From Myxococcota bacterium (GTDB taxonomy: Bacteria > Myxococcota > XYA12-FULL-58-9 > JASMKV01): a stretch of 36,178 nt of DNA. The notes under the pieces were generated by a model that saw only the letters and a list, made by a program, of their open reading frames with translations, did no database searches and was not told the DNA's origin. The DNA lies in assembly GCA_030749035.1 (NCBI GenBank), contig JASMKV010000103.1:1-36178 (forward strand), read 5' to 3'. Below, piece after piece: positions 1 through 8,244 of this stretch. The stretch's first letter is position 1, and every line of letters begins with the position of its first letter. The translations under genes were made by a program, and so were the position numbers.

Positions 1-1
1 T

Positions 2-1606
2 CACATCATTGGTCTGACACTCTTTGTCATTGGTTATCAACTCCAAAAAATCAAGTTCCATGACCTGCTCACAACCGCCAAATCCTTGGCCTCATTATAT
101 ATATGTGTGCTTGTGAGCCTCGGCCTTTCTGGCGCACAACTCATCCCCTCTATTGAATTCTTTTTTCACAGCCACCGCAACACAGAGAGCTTCTTCTCTC
201 TTTCACAATCATTCTCTTTAACTGGCCTTGCATCTCTGACTTTACCCACGTACAGCCAGCATATTTTTTGGAATCAGTATTTTTTTCCTGGGACATTACT
301 TTTTACCCTCACTTTTCTGAGTCCTCATGTATTAAGAAACCACATCACCAGGGCATTGCTCTTTGTCGCGCTTGGTTCGATCATCCTGGCTTTAGGGCCG
401 CACTCGCCACTCTTTGAAACCTGGAATGCATTGCTGCCTGGCTATAAGCTTTTTCGTGGCCCGGTGCGCATCGCTCTTTGGATAGTACCTGTTTTAGTAC
501 TTTTGGGCACACGCACCCTCAGCTGTCTATTCACAGGCATTTATACAAGAAACACCAAACAACTTATTCTTGCCTTAATCTTGACCATGATCCCTTTTAC
601 GATCGCCCCTTTGGTGTTTAAAGAGAATTATCCCTGGAAGTTCGAACTGATGACCCAAGGCATAAGCTTGCTGCTTCTTGTTCTTCTTATTTCGGGATTA
701 TTAAACCGCAAAGTCAGCCAACACATTATTATCTGCATGTCGTTGGTGCTCCTTGCTAAGCAATTTTCCTTGACCGTTGATGCCAAAGACTATTTCTCTG
801 TACCACCACACAGCAAATGGGAAGAAGAAATGCGCAGCAAAATAGAAGCTCTCGCCTCTGACCAGCCACAGCCAAAACGCATTGCTGCACCGGAAACCAG
901 AATAAGAGCAAATACCGCAACCCTGTACAAAATTTCCAATTTAAATTGTTTTGCAGGCATGCACCTGGACAGGACCTGGAAGGGCTTGCATCTTGGAGTA
1001 GAGCAGGAGCCAACTCGAGCACGCATAAATCAACCAGCAAACAATCTCTTTTCAAGGGAAATATTTCCTGAAATTTTTGCCGTCGATGCTGTCTTCACGC
1101 CTGAGCGCGGTTGGCACGTAAAACAGGACCGCCCTGACTTCGTCCACATTAGCCATCGCCACCTCACTCCTGAAAGTCCTGAAGCGCTTATTAAATATCT
1201 GCGCAGTGAACACCCACAAATCCAAATCCCCCTCACCGAAAGCAAACTGCCAATACCAACATTGCCAGCAGAGGCTATACCTCTTGGTAAAGCAATGATC
1301 ACCGATTACCAGACCAATCGAGTTGTGGTTCGTGCATCAAGCTCTCACAGCGCCATCCTGTTTCTTAGCGATGCCTGGTATCCTGGCTGGACTGTACGGA
1401 GAGATGGGCAAAAGTCAAAGGCTATACCTGTGAATCTGTGGATGCGCGGCGCTCTGATTCCACCAGGAGAGCACACTCTTGTCTTTGAGTTTATTCCTAT
1501 TTCTTTCTATCTTGGTCTTGGCCTTAGCCTCCTGACGTTAATATTCTCTTTGTTTTGGCAAAAATCTTGGCCTATGTTAAAAGATCCAGAGAAATGCAAG
1601 CCATGA
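2..1606 (+). CDS. YfhO-family membrane protein, 5' end outside the window
   Basis: The reading frame is open from base 2, so the gene begins upstream of the window. The visible part (about 534 residues) has several hydrophobic segments, a long soluble loop, and a final membrane segment. The N-terminal motif GAQLIPSIEF and the C-terminal stretch SDAWYPGWTVRRDG followed by GALIPPGEHTLVFEF are typical of the YfhO family of large membrane proteins, which are linked to glycosylation of cell-wall polymers (YfhO of Bacillus and Listeria glycosylates lipoteichoic acid). The stop codon overlaps the next gene's start as ATGA at 1603-1606, so the two are translationally coupled. The partner is a polyprenyl-phosphate-type GT2 enzyme that could make the lipid-linked sugar donor used by a YfhO-like GT-C enzyme; that link is inference. 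Family assignment is fairly sure; substrate is unknown. Confidence 0.8.
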   Translation, partial: HIIGLTLFVIGYQLQKIKFHDLLTTAKSLASLYICVLVSLGLSGAQLIPSIEFFFHSHRNTESFFSLSQSFSLTGLASLTLPTYSQHIFWNQYFFPGTLLFTLTFLSPHVLRNHITRALLFVALGSIILALGPHSPLFETWNALLPGYKLFRGPVRIALWIVPVLVLLGTRTLSCLFTGIYTRNTKQLILALILTMIPFTIAPLVFKENYPWKFELMTQGISLLLLVLLISGLLNRKVSQHIIICMSLVLLAKQFSLTVDAKDYFSVPPHSKWEEEMRSKIEALASDQPQPKRIAAPETRIRANTATLYKISNLNCFAGMHLDRTWKGLHLGVEQEPTRARINQPANNLFSREIFPEIFAVDAVFTPERGWHVKQDRPDFVHISHRHLTPESPEALIKYLRSEHPQIQIPLTESKLPIPTLPAEAIPLGKAMITDYQTNRVVVRASSSHSAILFLSDAWYPGWTVRRDGQKSKAIPVNLWMRGALIPPGEHTLVFEFIPISFYLGLGLSLLTLIFSLFWQKSWPMLKDPEKCKP

Positions 1607-3042
1607 GCACTCAACCCAAAATAGGCATTCTGATCGTCACCTACAATGCCGCAAGTACCCTCGTGGAAGTTTTCAATCGTATCCCTGAAAAAGTCTGGGG
1701 TGAAGTCTCCGAAGTCATTGTCATGGATGATGCAAGCCATGATGCGACATTTGAAGTCGCACACGGTTATAAAGAAACCCGGGCTGTTGAAAAACTAAAA
1801 ATCATTAAAAACACTGAAAACCTGGGCTATGGTGGCAATCAAAAAGCCGGTTATCGCTACTGCCTCGAGAATGGTTTTGATTGTGTGGTGCTCCTGCATG
1901 GCGATGGACAATATAAGCCTGAGCTCCTCAGCGACATGTATCAACCTATTGTTGAAGGACGCGCCGATGCTGTTTTTGGCACACGTATGCAAGATGCCTA
2001 CGGTGGGCCTTTAAAAGGTGGCATGCCCTTTTACAAATATATTGGTAATCGTATTCTCTCCTCCCTCCAAAACTATTTCTTAAGCATGAACTTAAGTGAG
2101 TTTCACAGTGGTTATCGCGCCTATTCGCTCAAGGCCTTAAAAGAAATTGTCATGGACAACATGACCAACGATTTCCATTTCGACACTGAAATCATCATTA
2201 AAATGAACCATCAAGGCTTCATCATCAAAGAAACCCCCATTCCCACGTACTACGGCGATGAGATCTGTCATGTCGATGGACTAAAATACGCCAAAAATGT
2301 TCTGCGCTCGGTTTTGCGTTATAATCGCAGCGTCTCAGGAACCAGTAAAAGCAGTGAATATGAGGAATATTACCAGCATTACCCCAGCCGCACAGAACGC
2401 TTTTCAAGTCACTGGTGGTTAGATAAATTTATTGGGTCAGGCAATCTTGTTTTGGACATTGGCTGCAGCACCGGCGAATTTGCGACACAACTCAAAAAAC
2501 AGAGCAACACCGTCGTCGGTATGGATATTCTTCCTGCAAAAGAGATAGGGCCCGATATCGACAAATATATTCAAATGGATTTAAATCAGGTGCCTGATGA
2601 TCTTCCAGCAATCCTTGATGGTCAAACTTTTGATAAAGTCATTATGGCAGATATCCTTGAACACCTGATTAAGCCCGAAACAATACTGCAACAAAGCCGG
2701 CAACTCTTGGCTCCCAAAGGGCGGCTTATTGTATCCCTCCCCAATATTGCCAACATCACCGTGCGATTAAATCTTCTTCTTGGACGATTTACATACTCTG
2801 ACCGTGGCATCCTGGACTCAACACATCTGCATTTTTATACTTTGGGGACAGCCAAGAAACTTTTTCAAGAAAATGGGTTTCAAGTTATTCTACATCGCGC
2901 ATCCAATATGCCTGTAGAGCGTGCCTTGGGTATCCGCAGAAGGCCTCGTCTTTTCTCCTGGCTTCTGGCGTTTGCGACACGATGCTTTCCCCGCCTACTT
3001 GGGTTCCAGCATGTTTTTATTTTAGAACAAAAAGAAGGATAA
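1603..3042 (+). CDS. Bifunctional GT2 glycosyltransferase / class I SAM methyltransferase fusion
   Basis: About 479 residues. The N-terminal 240 are a GT-A glycosyltransferase of the dolichyl-phosphate-mannose synthase type: IGILIVTYNAASTL, the VMDDASHD acidic motif, and HGDGQYKPE carrying the metal-binding DxD-like site. The C-terminal half is a Rossmann methyltransferase with motif I VLDIGCSTGEFA, a MADILEHL motif and a LIVSLPNIAN strand. The start chosen is ATG 1603, which overlaps the stop of the YfhO-type gene (ATGA); the same frame extends 16 codons upstream but that part lies inside the upstream gene. No transmembrane segment is evident, so it probably acts at the cytoplasmic face, transferring a sugar to a polyprenyl carrier. 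The methyltransferase target is unknown; it may modify the sugar or its acceptor. Fusions of this kind are known in envelope polysaccharide loci. Confidence 0.85.
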   Translation: MSTQPKIGILIVTYNAASTLVEVFNRIPEKVWGEVSEVIVMDDASHDATFEVAHGYKETRAVEKLKIIKNTENLGYGGNQKAGYRYCLENGFDCVVLLHGDGQYKPELLSDMYQPIVEGRADAVFGTRMQDAYGGPLKGGMPFYKYIGNRILSSLQNYFLSMNLSEFHSGYRAYSLKALKEIVMDNMTNDFHFDTEIIIKMNHQGFIIKETPIPTYYGDEICHVDGLKYAKNVLRSVLRYNRSVSGTSKSSEYEEYYQHYPSRTERFSSHWWLDKFIGSGNLVLDIGCSTGEFATQLKKQSNTVVGMDILPAKEIGPDIDKYIQMDLNQVPDDLPAILDGQTFDKVIMADILEHLIKPETILQQSRQLLAPKGRLIVSLPNIANITVRLNLLLGRFTYSDRGILDSTHLHFYTLGTAKKLFQENGFQVILHRASNMPVERALGIRRRPRLFSWLLAFATRCFPRLLGFQHVFILEQKEG

Positions 3043-3093
3043 TCGGCTTAGGCTGAAGGACATCTCAACATCGCGCATTTCATTTTATTGTTT

Positions 3094-3354
3094 TTAGGTG
3101 AGATGCTGGCTGGATGAAACGCGTTCTGGTGCAACGACAGGGGTCACAAAAAGATCTAAATCAAATTTATCCCAACGCAAACCCAAACCTCCTGCAATAA
3201 TTTCCCCTCTAGACAATTCGTCCTCGGTCATGCCTGCAAGTTCAACAACATCCTCGACAGCAAAAGTATAGGACTGGCCTTCTTTGTCGGTCACATTTAA
3301 ACGGTTTTCTTTGACTGAGAAATCGCTAATTTTAATCCATTTATCTCTTCGCAT
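3094..3354 (-). CDS. DUF2442-like small protein
   Basis: An 86-residue protein whose C-terminal half contains GLGLRWDKFDLDLFVTPVV, matching the family pattern of DUF2442 (a G-x-G-[IL]-x-W then D-x-D-L segment). The ATG at 3354 is preceded by AAGGG at good spacing and lies 14 bases inside the upstream small gene, so translation is probably coupled. DUF2442 genes are commonly found beside DUF4160 genes, and such pairs have been suggested as toxin-antitoxin-like modules; no activity is established here. The pair sits directly behind an HtrA-type protease gene on the same strand. It is convergent with the GT2/methyltransferase gene. No intrinsic terminator is seen in the short gap at 3043-3093. 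Confidence 0.7.
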   Translation of the reverse strand: MRRDKWIKISDFSVKENRLNVTDKEGQSYTFAVEDVVELAGMTEDELSRGEIIAGGLGLRWDKFDLDLFVTPVVAPERVSSSQHLT

Positions 3355-3580
3355 TGATGCCCTTTAAGATTAACGGTTTCTTCTCTGCCACCAAAGCCCC
3401 TAAAGACCGAAGCTCCTCTCGGCTTAAACCGGAAGCATCAAGAATCATCAAAGGCTCCAAAAGCATTCTTGCACAAATGCGCTCATCCTCCGCAGATGCT
3501 ATCTGCACCACAGGTCGCTTATCTGTTTCATTGTCAAAAACAAAAAAACGGTATCCCGAATCATGTGTTATCGTCGCCAT
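3341..3580 (-). CDS. DUF4160-like small protein
   Basis: A 79-residue protein. The order of elements, YRFFVFDNE near the N-terminus, then a beta-rich segment, then LDASGLSREELRSLGALVAEK, resembles DUF4160 (usually G-F-x-F-x-x-F-x-x-[DE] and a C-terminal GLSxxELxxIxxLVxEH). The histidines normally present after the first strands (PHVHV in many members) are replaced here by RPVVQIA, so this is a divergent member and the assignment is tentative. The ATG at 3580 lies only 3 bases after the protease stop, and the 3' end overlaps the DUF2442-like gene by 14 bases. That gives a three-gene minus-strand operon. A proteolysis-linked or toxin-antitoxin role is possible but unsupported beyond gene order. 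Confidence 0.55.
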   Translation of the reverse strand: MATITHDSGYRFFVFDNETDKRPVVQIASAEDERICARMLLEPLMILDASGLSREELRSLGALVAEKKPLILKGINAKR

Positions 3581-3583
3581 GTC

Positions 3584-4636
3584 TTAATTCAGCTGAACCA
3601 ATGTGATTTGAATTTCTCTTTCGACACCATCTCTGGACACTTTGATCGGCACACGCTCGCCCACTTTGTAGTTCTCCAAGATATGCCCAAACTGGTCTGC
3701 GCTCACCACTTTTTGACCACCAATGCCGATAATCACATCGCCAAAACGCACTTCCCCATTTCTGTTGAGGCTTAGACCTTTAAGACCTTTACGTTTGGCC
3801 GATGTATTTTGAAAAACCTTTGCGATGATCACACCTTTGATTCCATAACGCATCGCCACAGCATCACTGACCACCTCAACACCAAGACCCGGCCTGATCA
3901 CTTTTCCATATTTGATCAATTGGGGTACGACCCGTTTTACGGTATTCATGGGCACCGCGAAACCAATTCCAGCACTGACACCACTTGGACTTATGATTGC
4001 CGTATTCACTCCGATAACTTGCCCCATTGAATCCAAGAGAGGTCCCCCTGAATTGCCCGGATTGATGGCCGCATCCATCTGAATGACATTCTTGATGGTA
4101 CGCTCGTTACGCGCCTTAATCTCACGGCCCAAGGCACTTACGACACCTGTGGTGAGCGTATTGTCTAAACCAAAAGGGTTTCCAATAGACAAAATCTTTT
4201 GTCCGACACGTATCTTACCTGAATCTCCTTGCACGACTGGAGCCAAATTTAGCCCTTGAGGCTCGATCTTGAGCACAGCCAGATCTTTACTCTCTTCAAA
4301 GCCCACAAGTTTTGCATCAAAAGACTTCTGATTATGCAACGTCACTTTGAACGAAGAGCTGCCCTGGATCACATGGAAATTTGTTACGACATGGCCTTTT
4401 TTATCCCATATAAAGCCACTGCCTGTGCCTTGCGGGACTTCAAACACATCCATCGAAAATATGCGGCGGCGAACAGCCAGGCTTTCAATATAAACAACTG
4501 AAGTCGATGTCCGCTCAAAGACCTCAATCGTATTACATTCATCAGGAAGAAGCTTACATTCGCTCGCTTGCGCGATGTTCGCTGTCAATACGACAAAAAA
4601 AAGTGTGACCAGATAACAACGCATAGTGCCCAACAT
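3584..4636 (-). CDS. HtrA/DegP-type periplasmic serine protease with one PDZ domain
   Basis: About 350 residues from the ATG at 4636, chosen because GGAA lies about 10 bases upstream and the N-terminus MLGTMRCYLVTLFFVVLTAN then reads as a signal peptide ending near AQAS. A second ATG at 4624 is nearly as good. The trypsin-like domain has the full triad: His88 in VVTNFHVIQ, Asp118 in SKDLAVLKI, and Ser196 in NPGNSGGPL. A single PDZ domain follows (GIKGVIIAKVF, FGDVIIGIGGQ). One PDZ makes it closer to DegS/HtrA than to two-PDZ DegP. Two cysteines just after the signal peptide could form a disulfide. Expected role: periplasmic protein quality control or regulated proteolysis. It heads the operon with the two small DUF genes and diverges from the GT2 gene at 4776. 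Confidence 0.92.
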   Translation of the reverse strand: MLGTMRCYLVTLFFVVLTANIAQASECKLLPDECNTIEVFERTSTSVVYIESLAVRRRIFSMDVFEVPQGTGSGFIWDKKGHVVTNFHVIQGSSSFKVTLHNQKSFDAKLVGFEESKDLAVLKIEPQGLNLAPVVQGDSGKIRVGQKILSIGNPFGLDNTLTTGVVSALGREIKARNERTIKNVIQMDAAINPGNSGGPLLDSMGQVIGVNTAIISPSGVSAGIGFAVPMNTVKRVVPQLIKYGKVIRPGLGVEVVSDAVAMRYGIKGVIIAKVFQNTSAKRKGLKGLSLNRNGEVRFGDVIIGIGGQKVVSADQFGHILENYKVGERVPIKVSRDGVEREIQITLVQLN

Positions 4637-4775
4637 CGTAATTTTCCAATTTACATCAATTTTTATTCTGCATATAAAGGCGATTCCTCCACTTGAAGGA
4701 GCACCCATATATGCGCTACAGCCAATTTATATTATAGAGGCCAAAGAACAAGTACTATTTACAAGGGAAAAATCG

Positions 4776-5624
4776 TTGAGCAAAATAAAAAATTCAATTG
4801 GTGTGGTTATTCCAACCTACAACAGGGCCCACACGATCACACGCGCTTTGGATTCAGCGATGACCCAAACCAGAGTCCCAAAAGAGATTGTTGTTGTTGA
4901 CGATGGGTCCACCGATCATACCAAAGAGATTATTTCAACCTACCCGCAAATACGCTTACTCTCGCAAGAAAACAAAGGCGTCAGCGCTGCGCGCAACAAC
5001 GGCATCAGGAGCTTAGACACCGAATGGATTGCCCTCCTCGACTCCGATGATGCCTGGAGCCCGGAAAAACTCGATGCACAAATTCAGACACTCAAAAAGA
5101 ATCACAAGTGGCGTATTTGCCATACCAATGAAATTTGGGTGCGCCGCGGACGACGTGTCAATCAGATGAATAAACATGCGAAATATGGCGGCAAGATCTT
5201 TGAGCAATGCTTGCCCCTTTGCTGCATCTCTCCTTCGAGTGTCCTACTTCACCACACTGTGTTTACAGACTATGGCTACTTTGATGAAGACCTTCCGGCA
5301 TGCGAGGATTATGACTTTTGGCTTAGACTCACCCAAAAGGAAGAAGTGTGCTTTGTGAACAGAGCCCTTACAGTTAAATATGGTGGTCATGCCGATCAAT
5401 TATCCCGACAGTTTTGGGGCATGGACCGTTTCCGTATTCAAGCGATGGAAAAACTTTTGCGCAACGGCGGTCTAAGCAAACAACATGAGCAAGCCACACT
5501 TAAAATACTTGCCAGTAAAATGCGCATCTATATTGAAGGCGCAAGAAAGCGCGAGAAATCCGAAGATGTCGCCTTATATTGCCAAAAGTGGGAAAATATT
5601 TTTTTAGAATCGTATCAACCATGA
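4776..5624 (+). CDS. GT2-family glycosyltransferase
   Basis: About 282 residues. The start chosen is TTG 4776, because AAGGGA at 4763-4768 is well spaced and the GT-A domain begins right after it (IGVVIPTYNRAHTITRAL). The same frame extends 50 codons upstream, but that region is the intergenic space shared with the divergent protease. Motifs are VVDDGSTDHT and the LDSDDAW DxD site, with a later ACEDYDFWLRL acceptor-side segment typical of GT2 family members that add sugars to envelope glycans. No membrane segment is seen. The stop overlaps the next start as ATGA at 5621, so it is translationally coupled to the nucleosidase-like gene even though the functions look unrelated. Donor and acceptor cannot be told from sequence. 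Confidence 0.88.
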   Translation: MSKIKNSIGVVIPTYNRAHTITRALDSAMTQTRVPKEIVVVDDGSTDHTKEIISTYPQIRLLSQENKGVSAARNNGIRSLDTEWIALLDSDDAWSPEKLDAQIQTLKKNHKWRICHTNEIWVRRGRRVNQMNKHAKYGGKIFEQCLPLCCISPSSVLLHHTVFTDYGYFDEDLPACEDYDFWLRLTQKEEVCFVNRALTVKYGGHADQLSRQFWGMDRFRIQAMEKLLRNGGLSKQHEQATLKILASKMRIYIEGARKREKSEDVALYCQKWENIFLESYQP

Positions 5625-6469
5625 CAAGGCCTCAATTCACATCACGTGGACAGGTCCATCTGGTTATGGCACTGTCGCTTGAGGCACAGCCCCTCATCAA
5701 GGCACTCAAGCTTAAGCGCGACAGAAACACCAAAGCGTTTCCACTCTATATGAACAATACGGGCAACATCTCTTTAGTCGTGAGCGGAAAAGGCGCAACA
5801 AACTGTGCCGCAGCGACAAACTATATTGCCGGAATGTCTTCTGACGCGCCACATGCCGCATGGCTCAATATCGGTGTTGCAGGGCATGCCAGCGCCACCC
5901 TTGGTGAGATGTTTTTTGCGACAAAAATAGAGAGCACATATGAGACAAACTCTTTTCATCCAACAATTCGGCGAAACCTGGGTCTTCCTGGCGCAACGAT
6001 TCTTTCTGTATCCAACCCCACACCGGAATACCCAAGTGGTGTCTGTGTTGACATGGAGGCTGCTGCCTTTTGCCAAAACGTCAAACGTTTTGCCGCCACA
6101 GAGCTGATTCAATGCTTAAAAATCATATCTGACAATCAAGAAAAACCATGGACAGATTTTGACACCAAAACGCTGCCCACATTGTTCGACCAAAACATGC
6201 CCAATATAGCAACTTTTATCGAGGAACTCCTGCATCTCTCTAATATAGAAGCCGAACAAAATGTCCTTCCGGGATATTATCAAGAACTCACGCAAATGTG
6301 GAAATTCTCTCAGACACAAGACCATCAACTGCAAAAACTACTGCGGCGTTGGGAAACACTTGAAATCAACGACTCACCACTGCGAACTTTTGATGCCACC
6401 TCGCTAAACAGAAACGCTTTCCTCGAAACACTTGAAAAACACCTCGACACGATCCAACTGAAACTCTAA
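5621..6469 (+). CDS. MTA/SAH-nucleosidase-like protein (PNP/UDP phosphorylase superfamily) with C-terminal extension
   Basis: About 282 residues from the ATG at 5621 (ATGA overlap with the preceding gene). Residues 12-200 resemble 5'-methylthioadenosine/S-adenosylhomocysteine nucleosidase: Glu21 in MALSLEAQPL fits the catalytic N-terminal Glu, WLNIGVAGHA is the glycine-rich core, Glu146 in VDMEAAAF fits the ribose-binding Glu, and Asp171 in KIISDNQ fits the catalytic Asp. About 80 further residues, helical and with no recognised domain, follow. This class of enzyme also cleaves 5'-deoxyadenosine, the by-product of radical SAM reactions. It lies 4 bases ahead of a radical SAM gene, so removing that product is an attractive but unproven role. 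Overall similarity to MtnN is modest, so the actual substrate may differ. Confidence 0.75.
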   Translation: MTRPQFTSRGQVHLVMALSLEAQPLIKALKLKRDRNTKAFPLYMNNTGNISLVVSGKGATNCAAATNYIAGMSSDAPHAAWLNIGVAGHASATLGEMFFATKIESTYETNSFHPTIRRNLGLPGATILSVSNPTPEYPSGVCVDMEAAAFCQNVKRFAATELIQCLKIISDNQEKPWTDFDTKTLPTLFDQNMPNIATFIEELLHLSNIEAEQNVLPGYYQELTQMWKFSQTQDHQLQKLLRRWETLEINDSPLRTFDATSLNRNAFLETLEKHLDTIQLKL

Positions 6470-6473
6470 AGCC

Positions 6474-7472
6474 ATGATTGACACCATCTATATTGAAGAG
6501 GCTTTAAAAGATCACCCTCGCACACATGCCATCATTAAGCGGCTTCGCCCCACACATATTATTTCGATTGAGCGCTATAGTGAAATCTTTAACCGCAAAA
6601 AGCAGAATTTTCGCATACAAAAAAGAAATCCTGCGCTTATTCTGGCTCAAAAGAACAACCGCTTGGTTCTGCCAACTCCCGAGGGCTACGGCATTTCAAC
6701 ACAGAAAAACTATTATTTTTCACATATGCTCAATTGCCTATACGACTGTCGCTACTGTTTTCTACAAGGCATGTATTCTTCTGCCCATTACTTGTTGTTT
6801 GTGAATTTTGAAGATTTCACCCACGAAATAGAGATGACGATTCAGCAAGAAAACGAGCCCGTCACTTTTTTCACTGGATATGATTGTGATTCTCTTGCTC
6901 TAGAGAATGTGACCCATTTTGCGCATGAATTCTTGCCTCTTTTTGCGCGACATCCAGAACATCTCTTCGAACTTCGAACCAAAAGCATCAACATCAAGTC
7001 GCTTCTACAAACAGAAGCCTTGAAGAATGTTGTTGTGGCATTTAGCTTAAACCCCAATACCGTCATCAATGCCCTCGAGCATAAAGCCCCAAGTGCTGAA
7101 CAGAGGTTAAAGGCGATGCTCGACTTGGCAAATCACGGCTGGCCTATTGGGCTACGCTTTGATCCACTTATTGATCACATTGATTACCAAAAGAATTACA
7201 GCACATTCTTTAAGCAAATAGAGTCGACAATCCCGGAAGCGTCCATTCACTCGGTCAGTATTGGTCCTGTCAGGTTCCCTGCCGAAATGTATGCGAAAAT
7301 AGCGCAGCTCTACCCACAAGAGAAATTGTTTGCCAGTGGCCTCAAAAAAAGGGGCCAGATGGTGTCTTACACACAAGAACGCGAACAGGAACTTACGTTC
7401 TTTGCACGCACTCAACTGGGGCGATGGATCTCTGACCACAAATTCTTCACCTGTTTGCCGGAGGCAGCATGA
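6474..7472 (+). CDS. Spore photoproduct lyase-like radical SAM protein
   Basis: A 332-residue protein. Cys88, Cys92 and Cys95 in NCLYDCRYC form a C-x3-C-x2-C cluster, the spacing used by spore photoproduct lyase to bind its 4Fe-4S cluster and SAM, and FLQGMY follows as in that family (YLQ in Bacillus). Cys138 in GYDCDSLALENVT lies 50 residues after the first cluster cysteine. This fits the position of the essential hydrogen-donor Cys141 of Bacillus SplB (51 residues after its Cys90). The remaining core (PIGLRFDPLI, SVSIGPVRFP) is also SPL-like. In spores the enzyme directly reverses the UV lesion spore photoproduct in DNA; nothing in the window suggests sporulation. It overlaps the SDR start (ATGA) and follows the nucleosidase by 4 bases. 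Confidence 0.87.
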   Translation: MIDTIYIEEALKDHPRTHAIIKRLRPTHIISIERYSEIFNRKKQNFRIQKRNPALILAQKNNRLVLPTPEGYGISTQKNYYFSHMLNCLYDCRYCFLQGMYSSAHYLLFVNFEDFTHEIEMTIQQENEPVTFFTGYDCDSLALENVTHFAHEFLPLFARHPEHLFELRTKSINIKSLLQTEALKNVVVAFSLNPNTVINALEHKAPSAEQRLKAMLDLANHGWPIGLRFDPLIDHIDYQKNYSTFFKQIESTIPEASIHSVSIGPVRFPAEMYAKIAQLYPQEKLFASGLKKRGQMVSYTQEREQELTFFARTQLGRWISDHKFFTCLPEAA

Positions 7473-8185
7473 ATACTCTATACAAAAGACAAATTCTGGT
7501 CACAGGCTGTAACCGTGGCATAGGACTTGCCACCACACAATCTTTAGTCGAACAAGGTATGCGGGTCATCGGACTCGGTCTCCAGGAAGAACCAACCTTA
7601 AAAGAATCAGACGATTTCACCTATCTCCCTTGCGATCTTAACAATCTAAAGCAACTCACTTCGACATTCAAAAATATCATGTCGACATATCCTGATTTGG
7701 ACGCCGTTATCGCGAATGCGGGTATCGGCTCATTCGGGCACCTGGAGCAAACAAGCGACGAAGAGATACTTCATACCGTCAATATTAACCTCACCAGCCA
7801 AATCCTTCTAGCTAAAGCCTTTACACCACATCTAAAAGCCCTTGGCCGTGGTGACTTTATCTTTGTGGGTTCTGTTGCAGGCATTCACCCTGGAAAAAAA
7901 GGTTCCCTCTATTGCGCGACGAAAGCCGGTCTGCATGCGCTGAGTAAAGCCCTGCGTGAGGAATGTTCCTCGAAAAATGTGCGGGTGATGCTCGTACAGC
8001 CAGGGATGACCAGGACCAATTTCTATGACCAACTTCATTTCGAACCAGGAGATGAAATAGAACACGCTTTAGAGCCCCTTGATGTTGCACATCTCATCGT
8101 CAATTTGCTTGCCATGCCTAAACATATGGTTATCGACGAGGTCACCGCGACACCACTGAAGAAAGTCATTCAATTCAAATCCTGA
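7469..8185 (+). CDS. Short-chain dehydrogenase/reductase (SDR)
   Basis: A 238-residue classical SDR. It has the cofactor-binding TGCNRGIG motif (Thr12 to Gly19), the structural IANAGIG motif (82-88), and the catalytic Ser135, Tyr148 and Lys152 (GSVAGIH, YCATK). The segment after the second strand, GLGLQEEPT, has no obvious basic cluster for the NADP phosphate, so cofactor preference is unclear. The ATG at 7469 overlaps the SPL-like stop by 4 bases. It is the last gene of the four-gene run beginning at 4776 and is convergent with the EEP gene. Its substrate is unknown; gene order suggests, but does not prove, that it works with the nucleosidase and radical SAM protein. Confidence 0.9.
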   Translation: MNTLYKRQILVTGCNRGIGLATTQSLVEQGMRVIGLGLQEEPTLKESDDFTYLPCDLNNLKQLTSTFKNIMSTYPDLDAVIANAGIGSFGHLEQTSDEEILHTVNINLTSQILLAKAFTPHLKALGRGDFIFVGSVAGIHPGKKGSLYCATKAGLHALSKALREECSSKNVRVMLVQPGMTRTNFYDQLHFEPGDEIEHALEPLDVAHLIVNLLAMPKHMVIDEVTATPLKKVIQFKS

Positions 8186-8244
8186 TGGGCATCTGAGGCG
8201 TCACACTCTGGGGGTATACTCGATAAAATAAGCCTTCGTCTGAA

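Noticed and set aside
3061-3105. CATCTCA ... TGAGATG inverted repeat at the convergent end of the GT2/methyltransferase and DUF2442-like genes
   Set aside because: The arms are seven bases with a loop of about 31 bases and no T-run; too weak for a terminator or binding site claim.
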